From: Owenia fusiformis
Taxonomy: Eukaryota > Annelida > Polychaeta > Sabellida > Oweniidae
Direction: 5' to 3'
NCBI GenBank assembly: GCA_903813345.2
Contig: CAIIXF020000011.1
Coordinates: 22,427,754 to 22,491,753, forward strand
Length of the DNA stretch: 64,000 bases
Part shown: piece after piece, positions 47,771 to 59,375 of the stretch
How positions within the stretch are numbered: the stretch's first letter is position 1
Layout of the letters: the number at the start of each line of letters is the position of its first letter
Program-made: the position numbers and the translations under genes
Notes under the pieces: model-generated
The model's database searches: none
Seen by the model: the letters and a program-made list of their open reading frames with translations, nothing else
Told to the model about the DNA's origin: nothing

Positions 47771-47999
47771 ATATGCAATATTATTATGATACAATTGCAT
47801 GTACAGTGATTTACTTTAATTATATTATCAGAACGTTCTATTGTTAGCTACTAGTGCTATTGCAAGCAGCCTGTAAGTTGAACTAAGATATAAACTTGTT
47901 TCACTGAGGTTAACCCTAAACTGATGTGTCAGTCAAACATTAACATAATGCACAGATACAATCGTTCGACCCACAAAGCACCTTATTTGGCATAAGGGA

Positions 48000-48590
48000 A
48001 AATATCTAGATTTAAGCATTCTCCACATCTTGCTCAATTGCTTTATGTGTTTCCCGTTTTTTGAGATATTTAACGTCAAAAACGGTAAGAATATGTTACT
48101 TGTCAAGTTTTTTAAGAAAAATAATTTTCAAGTTCTTACGAATTCATATCTGACCTTAGGTTTGAGAGTTGACCTTTGGTTGACCTTCAATGACCTTAAA
48201 AATGTAAAAAGTTGATTTTTAAAATAAATTCTGTGGATTCAAAAGGTATATTAAATTCTAAAATACCCCAACGTCTAAAAAGTAAAATTTGCAAGGTCAA
48301 AGAAGGTCACATTCTACACATATTAGCATTAACTATGAATTGAAATTTGTACCAATTTGAGATAAAAGAGTTCAAAAACTGAAAAAATCAAATTTTGAAA
48401 TTTTTCAAGGTCAAATTTCAAGTTGTTTCAATTCTAACAAACCTTTTTTAAATCATCTACAAGTTGTTCGATTGTGTAAAACCTGATATTTGATATATCT
48501 GAGATTGTACCCTTTGGATTTGGACCTTTGAAATGTCAAAAAACGGGCCCTCCGTATATTGCTTGCAATCTTGATGTCTAGTTTTTAACT
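48000..48590. other. Non-coding block rich in AGGTCA half-sites
   Basis: TGACCT occurs at 48151, 48170, 48181 and 48191 (the last three form direct repeats with 5- and 4-base gaps). AGGTCA occurs at 48294 and 48304 (4-base gap). These match nuclear-receptor half-sites, but the block looks like repeat-derived inserted DNA, so a regulatory role is only a possibility. Similarity to the tail of unit 3 begins right after it. Confidence 0.4.
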
Positions 48591-49930
48591 CAATCTGCAA
48601 TTAAAGGATCGTGTACACAAAAAGTAGTATTTTATTTATAATATTCAATAAAAAGGAATTCAAGCATGCGGTGTTATGATTAGAATTGAACTGACTGATC
48701 AAAATACCAATACCAATTTTAAAAAACTTTCAAAACTTACTTATGTTTTGAGGAAATGGGGGACGAAGTTTATGTTTATGTATTTGTATAGAATGGTAAA
48801 AAATATAGAACACTTTTTAAATTTTTAGAAGAGGAATTGATTGTCTCAACAGCATATCATTGATGCTATTGATCAGTTAAGGCTAAAATCTAGGGCTAAA
48901 ATTGATCAAAAGGATGGACATATTTAACGTCTGTTTTTGTAAATTAAGTTGACAAAAACTCGCTTTTTGCAAGTTTTGGAAAACCCGTTTCGAAACGAAT
49001 TATGGACACTAGTTAACATACGTTGTGTACATTAAAATAAATGTGAGCTTATGATATACCAAATTAAAGATCAGTAAGTTCCCAATCCACTGGTATACAT
49101 AGGGTGTTCACTAAGAAATGACACTAGGTCTCCCATTTCTACAGTTTTTTACCAATCTTTTTAGATTTTGCACATGTTATCTGGCATGTAATAATTCTAT
49201 GTCTCAAGAATCAGAAAAGTAAATTTTATCATACACATTTTGATTTTGTAACATGGTCATTGACACAGCACATATAATGTCACATTTAACATTAATCTTT
49301 TAATTAATTCTGAGAAAATCACTTCTACAAACAATATAATATTTATACCCAGCACTCGAGGTCCATGCCCAGAGGATATACTATTATTCACTACAAAATA
49401 GTTTGTATCTGCTTCGATGCATTTTTTTGTCATTGTTTAGCCACCCATACCTGGAAAACATTTGTTTGGCGAATCGTTTATCTAATCTTATTTCAATCTG
49501 GCTGAGCTAACAATTTTCTAATCAGAATGAAGGTGTTGACACTTCAGAAGTCCAGGAACATGAAACCTTAGTTCAAACTCATTTGGTGAATAATGAGCAA
49601 GTTCTACATTTTTAAATCCTTGACTATGCATTCTGTTCATTCTCTCTAATATGATGTCATAAATGAACCACATGGTGATGTTACCACTGTACAGGATATA
49701 TTCTAAATGACCAACTGGCATAAATTTAATAAAGAATTCAAATCTCAAAATCATGTAAAACCCCATCATATAATGCATCTTTTCATCAAAATTGAGTAAA
49801 ATTGATGTCTCCATGTCACCAAGTTGCCACGGCAACCATTATTTCATTGTTTTGAGGTCATGAGCTTTGAAATAAACTCACAATTACACTTTTAAAACAT
49901 GCTGAAAAGGAGTGGTATCGATATGGTGAA
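48591..49930. other. Tail of duplication unit 2 and spacer
   Basis: From 48593 (CTCAATCTGCAATT, GTGTACACAAAAAGTAGTAT) to about 48720 it matches 55315-55440 downstream of paralogue 3. A single Tc1-like end (TAGGGTGTTCACTAAGAAAT) lies at 49100. No gene; the - strand frame 49518-49835 has no recognisable family and no splice context. Confidence 0.45.
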
Positions 49931-50206
49931 AATTGTTAACGACGGGTGAGTAAAGGTGCAGTTATGATGTAGAATATTCGGCCTTTGTTTTCATTTCGAA
50001 AATCAATTGTAAAGCAATCAAGACCAAAATCACGAGAAAGTGGGATCAATAATAGTAATTTCTTTTGTGATATATCATATATATATATAATTTTCTTAGA
50101 ACTAATTCTCCGGTTATGCACCAGATTTCGATTTTTGCAATTTCCATTTCCTGTACCTTTACATACTTAAAATTTTTTAACATGTATGAAAGCATACTAA
50201 TTTACC

Positions 50207-50515
50207 CCCTGTCATACCAAACTAGTTCTTACCCGTTCTTGCCAGTCCTACGACGGTTCCGTTCGTAGTACGTCCACCTCGTCGTTAGTGTCCACCTCGT
50301 CGTTAGTAGGTTGTCACTCGTTCTAATTGTAGAACGTGACGACCACGAGAACATTTTGAGCATGTTCTATGTTTTAGAGGGCCTACCCGTTCGAGTACGT
50401 TCGATGAAGTTTGTAAATAGACCCCAAACGGTTCTAGGTACGTCAAGTTCGTTCGTACACAGTTGAAGCCCGTTTTCGAGAACGTAGTGAGAACTAGTTT
50501 GGTGTGATAGTAGGG
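50207..50515. mobile_element. MITE-like element, about 309 bp
   Basis: CCCTGTCATACCAAACTAGT at the left is matched by the inverse of CCCTACTATCACACCAAACT at the right. The interior is rich in GTTCGTACGT-like boxes and a doubled GTCCACCTCGTCGTTAGT. A piece of the same family lies at 52484-52567. Confidence 0.68.
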
Positions 50516-51409
50516 TTAGCCCCACTGATCACGATGCACAGATTATAGATGCGATTGCATCTTCATGTCTTTAGTTAATTTTTCAGGAAGTTCCTATTAA
50601 TGAATTTTTTGTTGAAAATTGTCTGGGGCAGCTACAGTGAATTCTTCTCCAAAAATGATTGGGAAGCACAGGTTACTTCTTCTGGCAATGTCCCAATAGA
50701 TTTCCAGAACGGCGTGACTTCGATTCTCTTTCAAAAGACTTTTTTCGATGTCAGAGTAATTGAAATTATATATTTCTAAAATGTGTGTCTCGACATGCAT
50801 TGTATGAAATATAGAATTCTGGCAGTCTTTTAATTTTGTTGATTGTGATAGTTATAACGGGTCTAGATCTTGGGCCATGTTTTCCTGATGGATCTTTCTC
50901 TTCCATGTTTCTTCGATCTTTGTTTCTTCCACAGGGGTACTTGGTCGTTATCTGAGTTGGGCTATACGACTGCTTCGCCATAATTTCAAAGAATAACCGA
51001 GGAATAGCGTTGTTTTTCAAAAACGTGTAGAAGAAACCCAAAAGGTGCCTTAAAAGCCAAATAGACTTGAGGCCATTTAGCCAAAGAACTAATCAATTAA
51101 AGTAGATAAAACTAATTCCATTTTGAGGAAACTGCGTTATACAATGTGACATCCACAGGCAGCATAATAGAACTGTCCTCAGAACGCAAATTATACATCG
51201 TGCGAAATAGGAAAGTGATTACCAAAGAATAACCGAGGTATAACGTTGCTTTTCAATGTAGACTTCGGGAGACTTGAGACCATTTGGCCAAAGAACTAAT
51301 TTTAAACGTAGATAGAAACTAATTTCATTTGGAGAACGGCTGTGGGCAACATAAATATATTCCAAAATTAAGAGCAACAGTGTATAAAAAATAATTAAAT
51401 ATCGAAACG

Positions 51410-52100
51410 AAAGGTCCATGTGCAGTATGGCAAGTGATTTTAGACAGTCATATCTTTAATCGTGTACTTTCTGGCCATCAATACAGTATTTTTTATTAAA
51501 ACAATATATTTTCTTTCAAGTGAAGTACCCATGATAGTGAAATATCATTCTAACCCTCTGAAAATTATGGATTAAGACCCCACCTTTGCACGTTTTTAAA
51601 AATGTTAGGCTTAACAAGAGGATCTTGTTTTTCTCAATTTAAACATATCAAAAGTTTCTTCTACACTATATTAATGATTTCTAAAAACGGGTGCGTATTG
51701 AAATCCGTTAAAGTTAAAAACCACATATCCCATGATATTTTCCAATAGGGAAAAATCGTGCTATCCCTTGTTTTCAGCATAATTTTGGTTATCAAAAATA
51801 GATATCTTCAAAACTAGACTTTCAATACCATTCTATTTTGAAGAAGTTTTAGACCCCTTGTTAAATAATATTTTCATGCAATAAAAACCAGAAAAAGAAG
51901 ATCCTCTTTTGAGTAAATAGGTTCAACATTTTGAAAAAAAGTGTTGACATGGGGTCCCTATTCATAAATTTTCGAATTGTTCGATTGACATACTTTACTT
52001 GAAAGAAAATATATTGTTTTAATAAAAACCACTGTATTTATACACAGAAAGTATTCATATGACTGTCTAAAATCACTTGCCATACTGCACATGAACCTTT
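51410..52100. mobile_element. Foldback element with long inverted repeats, 691 bp
   Basis: The arms of about 120 bp begin AAAGGTCCATGTGCAGTATG (left) and the inverse of AAAGGTTCATGTGCAGTATG (right) and contain GATTTTAGACAGTCATAT. No coding frame. It interrupts sequence upstream of paralogue 3 that is continuous in unit 2 (about 38305-38330). Same family as 23506-24120. Confidence 0.75.
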
Positions 52101-52337
52101 GGAACTGTCAATTTGTCAATACTCTTTTGATTCTGGATCCTACTACCTTATAACGTTGCATCATAGTGTATGAGAAGGAGACGTGTCTCATCGATTTGCC
52201 GAGAGAGAGAGAAAGGGAGAGGGAAACGACTTCACTGGAGCAACACAAGAGGATATGAAAATGCAATAATTGTCAATAAACGCAAATGATGTATTTTAAA
52301 AAAGTCATCTCATAATTGTTACATTAAAAAGGTAACT

Positions 52338-54593
52338 ATGGTTACTAAGAGTGATCTCTTAAGAACAACGTGTGGAATAAACGCGACTATTTACCTACTG
52401 TTCGCATGGCAAGGTACGTATAAGTTGGCATAGATTTAAAATTATATAAAATACAATTTAAAAAATGACCTAATAGTGTATCTTAGTACGTCAAATCCGT
52501 TCGTGCACAGTTTAAGGCCGTTTTCGAGAACGTAGTGAGAACTAATTTGGTGTGATAGTAGGGTTAGTTATGTAAGATGATCCACTATCTACTTTTCAGG
52601 CTTGTGCTATGTTGAGGCCGGAAATCGATGTCCAAGCGTGATCGGATATGTACTTCCATTGCAAGGTAACCATGGTAGACTTCTCAACATTCTTACTAAC
52701 TTCACGATCCCCTGTTCTGGATTCATAGTGGGTTGGGAGTACCAACTTGTGACAAATAGTGAGCCATTCTGGATAGCTGTACTGACACCATTGGGGAATA
52801 GGTTATTTACGGTCCGGCATATTGTGGAGATGCCACCAACACAGATAGGCTTCAACCGAATAGAAAGTCAGGGCCTGGAGGTAATGAAGTACTTCCCTTG
52901 ATCGTATTTTTCATTAAGAAAAACAGTAATTTAATGATATATATTTTTGATATTGAGAATGAAAAATAAATTTTAAAAAAACATAGCGCATTTGCAGGTT
53001 TTTGCATAACTGTGCATGTAGTATAAGGTAAGAAGCGCAAAACCTGCTGAATATTATTTAAAGATTTAAGCCCCTTACTCAGTGCATTGTTTGCTGAATG
53101 ATACCGCGAAGGTGTTGTTTCCAAAACTTTGCATGACCACGCAGCGAGAATGTTAAGTCAAGGAAACAACGCCTGAGTTGATATATCAACTACCGGAAAG
53201 GAGCATCATAAAACATGAAAGATTTGATATTTTAGGTGAAAAGATCGTATGTGTTGCTATGTTTTAAAATAGGTGAATGTAAATTAGGCTTATTTTATGA
53301 ATTTTGAAAACCTTTCGTCCTCCACTTCTCCACATACAACAAAAACACATACATTTGAAAACAAAATCAACTATTTATTAATAAAATAATAATATAATTT
53401 ATGAAAAATTGGTCTCGTATTTTTTGTTGTTAGCTTCATCTCCAATCACTAAAGTAAGCGTAAATTTATTGATGACTTTGATCACGAATGTCAATTCAGA
53501 ACAGATTATGCATCATATTTCTATTTAATAAAAGCACAACGCTCATTTTTCGAAACCGGCTCCAACAAAAATGGAGAGCAGACTATATATGAGATTGGAA
53601 CGAAAGTCAGCCCTGATTGTAAGATTTTAATTATTCTTAAGGTCGATCGTGGCGATGTCTTGTCTGTGTTATTCTCTAACCAAACCACACAAGGTGGAAT
53701 AGCAAACGAGCAGAGTATAGTCACATCACCTTTGTTGAAACCAGACCAGTACTTTGATGTCTTGCAGATTGATCAATATTTTGTTGAAAATACTTATATT
53801 AATGACGTTCTTGATATGAATCAAGCTAGCGTTAGGGAATTAAAAAGAGGATATTCATTTAGGCCTCTGCTTTCTTACGGTAAGCTATAACACTTTCCAA
53901 TCGAGATAAGTGTAGCCTAGTATCAGACTTCATACATGTATTATGAAAAATTAAGAATATTCTCACCCTGTTGCAATTAATTATATTACTGTCACATATA
54001 CAGAGTACAGAGTGGGCCAAAATCTTATTTTCTGAAAAGCTTTGTCTAGACATTGCCAATAATGTTAATTAGAGAAAAGTGTGTATTGGGTTAAAAACTG
54101 TATTCAAGTTTTTACGAATTTTATGTGTTTTTCAAAATGAGAGTTCAGCATCACAAATCACAAACCCCCTTGAGGGAAGCACATGACACTGATCTGTATG
54201 GCTTGGCTAAGTTCAACCAACAATACATTTGATTGATCACAAAACAGAATTTGACATTTTGCCCCACCCTGTACTGTGTACATGTTGACTATACTTTGTT
54301 TGTACATCAATGCTTCACATATGAATACTATGAAGCAATTTTTTGTAGAGTCAAAAAGAGCGTTCACTGCAATAAAGGTGGCAGAGGACTCGACTGTTAT
54401 TGATCACGTTATTAGTAAATTTCCTGTTAGAAGTAACAACGAGTGCGCTATGTTGTGCCTAGAGGAGTGGCGTTGTCTCTCCTACAGCTACATAAAACTG
54501 GCAAAGGAATGCGTACTACACGATGTCGACGATAAGGACAACTCTGTGATTCAAATAGAGCAAGGGACCGATTTATATTCCATAACATCTTGA
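52338..54593 (+). CDS. Secreted PAN/apple-domain protein, paralogue 3 (four exons, 279 aa)
   Basis: Exons 52338-52413, 52600-52880, 53642-53879 and 54349-54593 give 279 codons plus TGA with the same phases as the other two genes. The signal-peptide exon and the PAN-like exon (NECAMLC, WRCLSYSY, KECVLHD) are close to paralogue 2. Exon 3 is one codon shorter (VLQIDQYFVENT against VLAVGQRYFVENT), an in-frame change. Intron 1 is only 186 bp, against several hundred in the paralogues, and contains a MITE fragment. Likely secreted; partner unknown. Exon 2 is closest to paralogue 2 by eye. Confidence 0.85.
52484..52567. mobile_element. Fragment of the 50207-type MITE
   Basis: Matches the right end of 50207-50515 (TTCGAGAACGTAGTGAGAAC, GGTGTGATAGTAGGGTTAG). 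Only one end is present; it lies in intron 1 of paralogue 3. Confidence 0.7.
54008..54271. mobile_element. TA-flanked MITE in intron 3 of paralogue 3
   Basis: CAGAGTGGGCCAAAATC at the left and the inverse of CAGGGTGGGGCAAAATGTC at the right, with TA flanks. Counterpart of 34793-35244 with internal deletions. Confidence 0.7.
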
Positions 54594-55449
54594 TGAACAC
54601 TTGAGGCTTCTGGAAATGACGCTGTTTTATCCGGTCTGTACGTGGACGCATTTACTTTTGAAGATCTGATTACATGATCCAATTTCATCATATCCACGAT
54701 CCACGATTTCATTTTAACAGATGCAAAAATTTATATTTTCTTAGTATTATTTTCGTATATCAGACTTTTACTCCATAATAAAAATACACACTACTTGTAT
54801 TAATAGGGTGAGCCGCAATAAATGTAACCTCAAAAATGTTAACAACTCAGTCATTCAGCATGGGTTTAGTGTCATATTCGGCACAATTAAACCCTGTTCA
54901 AGGTTATATGATCTATAACATGTACCATTGGTCACCATTTCATAGCCATTTTACAAAACTTGATGTGAAATACATGTACCATCAGCTGAATGACTAAGTT
55001 GTGTACATACATAATTGCTTGGGTTACCTGTTTTTTGGCTCGTCCTGTGTAGTAACTTTACGAAAAAATATGACTTGTACTTTTATACAAAATAATTTGT
55101 ATTGACGCATGTTGTAATTTACACTCGAGGAGCATATAAAATAAACTACTTTCCTTCAATTTCTTTGACTCTCATGGCGACTACCTGAGGGAAAGTCGAT
55201 GCCAGCCCATTGCATTCCAAAATTGAAATCCATTGTCATCGAGTCGATTTTGAAGAACCTATAGTAATCTAGTAAATTCTCCATTTACAAACTTGTAGAT
55301 TTTTATTTTCACCTCGATCTGCAATTTACTGATTGTGTACACAAGAATCATATTTTATTCATTATATTCAGTAAAAAGGATGTCAAAAATGCTACGGTGA
55401 CATTATTAGAATTGATCTGATCGATCAAAATACCAAATACTAGTTAAAG

Positions 55450-55959
55450 TAAATCGATTACTAGTGTATGAGGAATTCACGTGGGTGACGTTTAAGGAGC
55501 GATTTTAAAAGAACATTTGTCAAAAAATTCCGGTTGCCAAAGTAATAAAGGGGAGTGTACCCGGGATGGTGATGTGTGTTCCAAAAACATTGTCCCAAAG
55601 AAGCATATCCCGGAAGCATACCCCGAAAGCATTCGCATCGCGCCGTATTTTTGTCGCCAATCGGCAGACAAAATCGCACCAAAGAGATAGATTCTGGCTA
55701 CGGGACTGCAACCTATAAAATCACTTGCATGAAGATGTTACTTGTTCCCGTCTTGAAGTCTGTCTAAAGATAATCATCTTTACATCCTTGATCATATAGT
55801 ACCAGTAAACTAGATTTACAGCAGAGCTCAGTATGGATACACTCCCCTCTAGATGTTTGGAAACTCCAATTCCTCACATGTCAGGCGTATAGTGGCCTTG
55901 ATTTTGCCGTATGGCTGCGTTGGTGTATTATGAATACAACTGATTCTGAAGTATTGACA
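55450..55959. other. Non-coding spacer
   Basis: No gene recognised. Overlapping open frames on both strands at 55461-55767 (for example around the HHPGYTPLYYFG reading) have no start or splice context that favours one of them. Confidence 0.35.
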
Positions 55960-57107
55960 CACGGTATAAGCACTGTTCCACAGCTGGATGACTCTTAGTG
56001 CAGTTAGCTTCATTCAAGATAGTTGCCGAAATTCTTTCGTTTTCGATAGACCTCCGATTTCAGCTAAACTAAGTAGAATCTGGATTCCAAATATTTCGCC
56101 ATGTAAATCAATAAAGCTACGATAGTAAATAACCACAAATAAATGCTCAAACAACCGCAATATTGGAGAATTTCAAACAAAACGGTTTCACTTAGAATAA
56201 CTCTAACTGAAGTTGATGATGACGTAACGATGACGTAGATCATCAACTTCAGTTAGAGCATGGGCCTTCAATTAAGCTCATGGTTAGAGTTATTCTAAGT
56301 GAAGCCATTTTCTTTAAAATTCCATAATATTACGGGTGTTTGGCCATTCATTTGTTGTTGCATACAATAGTAGTTTTATTAATTTGCATGGCGAAACTTT
56401 TGAAATCAAGATTCAACTTCTTAAAGGGTGACGCATTTCGTTTAGCAAATCGAACGCTCGTTTCTGGTGTTGCTCACCGTTTAGTATAAAAGGCCCGATT
56501 CCGGAATAATACTCAAAGGTTCACAGGTTCGATGTCGATGTGTCAACACCTCTAACTGTTATATAGCATAAGTATATTATAGATCGTCACACATTTATAA
56601 AAGGGTGATTTTTATTTTGACAAATCAATTCCAAATTTATGGGTGAAGTTTCAGGATCTTCTATTTGTGTATAATAAGGAAAAATTGGCATCTAAATTTC
56701 CCCATAACGTAATAGCACACAGCTTGGCATATGAAATATCCTACAAATGAAACAAAGCAGTTCTAATACAAGGATATATATTGGCTGTTGTACATGTACT
56801 GTTTGAACGCAATCACTCTATGGATAACGTTTTCAAAATCATTATAAACGGATTACTTTATCTCAAAGACAATTTCAATAAACTGGATTTTACAGAACTC
56901 CCCTTATTTCTTAAAAATGGACTGATCCAGTTGATTCGCTGGAGCCGCCATATTGTTTTTATACGGGATGCTTATCGAAACCCTTTAAAGATAAGCTGAA
57001 ATTGGAGGTTTATCGAAAACGAAAGAATCTCGGCAACCATCTTGAATCAGTGAAGATAGCTGCAGTTAGTTAGAGTCATCCAGCTGTGGAACAGTGATAA
57101 GTTCGTG
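55960..57107. mobile_element. Inverted-repeat element, about 1.15 kb, carrying a nested foldback
   Basis: The arms of about 110 bp (55960-56070 and 56994-57107) share CACTGTTCCACAGCTGGATG, GTTGCCGA and ATTCTTTCGTTTTCGATA. No transposase frame was recognised between them. The foldback at 56091-56401 lies just inside the left arm. The class is not assigned, as no clear target duplication was found. Confidence 0.7.
56091..56401. mobile_element. Foldback element with two alternative hairpins
   Basis: Arms 56091-56207 and 56283-56400 are inverted copies (TTTCGCCATG ends; GGTTTCACTTAGAATAACTC with one mismatch at the inner end). In the centre a perfect 20-bp stem, CTCTAACTGAAGTTGATGAT (56201-56220) with 56239-56258, uses part of the same left arm, so the two folds exclude each other. 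No coding capacity. Confidence 0.75.
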
Positions 57108-57487
57108 CGGCCTGTGCCCAGAGGTTACGCTCACGCTAACTAAACCATGTGATCGTGGGAATGCTACGGCCGGCGGCCCTAGAACCGCTATTGACCGTAT
57201 AAATTGTCCATGTTTCCTTATATTGTTTTTGTATTCGTTTTGGATTTAAGAGAAGAATAAATACTTGATTTCATTTTCATTTTTAAATGATAATTTTATC
57301 AAAATATCGCGTATCCGATTACAGTTTTTGTTGCTCTACGTACTATGTCTGTCCACCCAAGTACATATTATTTAGTCTAATTGATGGGAGAATTTAATAC
57401 AGGTGGGAACCGTTCTTGCTCTTCCATGCTTTATGCCCACATATTGTACCATTTATAATACAAACATTTTCGTGCATTAGGATGGGA

Positions 57488-57679
57488 TTACTTTAACAGA
57501 TCGAATTCTTCGGGTTTCCAATCTTTTGAACGGGAGTGTATTTCTAGGTTGTAGCCTCTCGTCGCGGCGATCAGTAGAGGGAGTATATTGGTAAAATCAA
57601 CTTCTAACTGGTTTGACCCAGTTCTTGTGGCACAAAATAATCCATTTTTGTTTATCAAGGCTGTTATATACATCTCACT
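57488..57679 (-). CDS. Possible terminal exon, unrecognised protein (63 codons)
   Basis: On the - strand an acceptor (CGTATTCCAG) is followed by an open phase-0 frame to TAA: SEMYITALINKNGLFCATRT, GSNQLEVDFTNILPLLIAAT and ending KDWKPEEFDLLK. The composition is balanced and protein-like, unlike the surrounding repeat-derived frames. No upstream exon on the - strand was recognised up to the window edge and no family comes to mind. It may be a lone exon of a gene with large introns, or a relic. The + strand reads a good donor (CGAAG|GTAAGTG) at 57696, which weakens the call. Confidence 0.35.
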   Translation of the reverse strand, partial: SEMYITALINKNGLFCATRTGSNQLEVDFTNILPLLIAATRGYNLEIHSRSKDWKPEEFDLLK

Positions 57680-57689
57680 CTGGAATACG

Positions 57690-59375
57690 AAGGTAAGTGA
57701 AAATAATTTCAATGTTCATTCTTGCACATATTTATATAATAAGCTGTGGGTTTCTGCTGGTGATCTTATCGGCGACTGCACATTATAAACCTCATGTTTT
57801 GATTCTATAAGTTTAATATAAAATACTTAGACATGAAACTGCTGAGAAGGGGAGGAGAGGAAGGCCCCGGTCATTGACAATCATGTATAACGTTACATAT
57901 AATTTATTGTGCACATAAAAACAATTAACCTAAAAAAGCTGCTCAGGAGTGTCGTTAGAATATAGGAAAAATATTAAAAATAGGTGGATAATACGATACA
58001 TCTCCGCATTTCAGCATATTTTCCGTCAGTCCGTTTTAAACGTCAACGGCAATATTTAGGACACTTTTGAGCTACTTTCATCTGAACTCATTCTCTGTGA
58101 AGGGCTTAAGGTTCCATGCAAGGTTTGGTCTATTAATACTTCTCACAGTTTAAATTTCATTTCAGGTGAATTTTTGAGACACTTTTCGAAAAAACATGAA
58201 ATTAAAAACACATTAAGTTATTGCTATTGGCCTTTTGTTTTAAAACGTTTTTCGCCATTTTGACAACAACAAATTAGGTGATCTTCGGATACTCAACTCT
58301 GACAGATATAAATTGCTAATCATTCAATTAAATTTTGTTCATCCTGTTTATTTTATGATGCGTTATTTTGTTATTTAGTACGTTGACTATTAATTGGATA
58401 GGGTTAGCGATAAAGGTCGGCGATTGACTTTAGACATGTAAATGCAGCCACGTGGCCAGATGTTTTAATACAGACATGTTAAAATCAATCTCATAATTTT
58501 TACTTTTCTTTATCGCGGTTTGGCCGTTTATTCTTAAAACTCTGCCCCAAGATCACGAGCATCGACCAACTTGGTCTTCGAATTCATACGAAAACTGGGT
58601 TTTGGATCTGTGCTCAAAGTGTTGGGATATCACTGCTTTCAAAAACATTATCTCGGAAATTCGAAAAACCTGGTCGCTTCATGTGACCTAACATTGACAG
58701 TCACACCAGGATTGATGTCTTACATATAAATGCTTAGTTCGGTGATAAATTCAATTATCTGTACGAAATCAATTAATTTCTATCCAGGACAAATTTTAAA
58801 GATAATACCGTTCATCTTTGCCAAAAAATTATGAACAAGATCATAAATAAGCTTTGAGGTGATAAGGTAGTGAGTCATAAGCAGTTAATCATTAGTCCAT
58901 AGGGGAGGTCTGCAACAAAAACGTGTACGTGCAGAATTATGGTCCTCTACTCTGCTTCCGACATATGCATTTACGTGCCCGATTGAGAATGAAAGTATTG
59001 AGAAAAAGGAAAAAAACAATGTCGAGTGGTATGGTTATTAAAATTAATTTTGGTCATAAAATTATAAATTCAAGTACATTTGAAATCGCATTGGCAACTT
59101 CTCTATTTTTCTGAAAGGGTAAACTCCCGTCCGAACTCTGAATATGGAAGTATGTCCCTCAATAACAATGAAGATAAATGAAATACCACATCCTACAACT
59201 GTGCTTTAAACAACCTGGCGTGATAGATTATTGTTTGTTTTGTCTTATGGTCTCAAATCTCAAAGTTCTCTGTGTGAAGCCTTTAATTATAACTATGAAT
59301 ACAAGTGCTTGTGTTTCAAGCCTTCCTGTTCATAAACTCGTATACATTTCCTTTCTCTGTCACATTTCACACCGG
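57690..59375. other. Non-coding stretch
   Basis: No exon, RNA gene or element recognised. Short frames such as 58923-59114 show no features. Confidence 0.35.

Larger units (their letters stand above)
49930..55450 (+). repeat. Segmental duplication unit 3
   Basis: The third parallel unit, starting with the TTTTCATTTCGAAAATCAAT block at 49989, then the TATATTTCTAAAATGTGT block at 50770, the gene at 52338-54593 and the tail to about 55440. It carries private insertions at 50207-50515 and 51410-52100. Confidence 0.7.

Noticed and set aside
49518-49835. 105-codon - strand frame MPWQLGDMETSILLNFDEKM...
   Set aside because: No recognisable domain, no splice context and no counterpart in the parallel units; kept out for lack of support.
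55461-55767. Overlapping frames on both strands with HHPGYTPLYYFG and RKHSHRAVFLSPIG readings
   Set aside because: Neither strand offers splice sites, a family match or conservation in the parallel units.
56517-56560. GGTTCGATGTCGA resembling a tRNA T-loop
   Set aside because: No matching acceptor, D or anticodon stems around it; no tRNA could be supported anywhere in the window.
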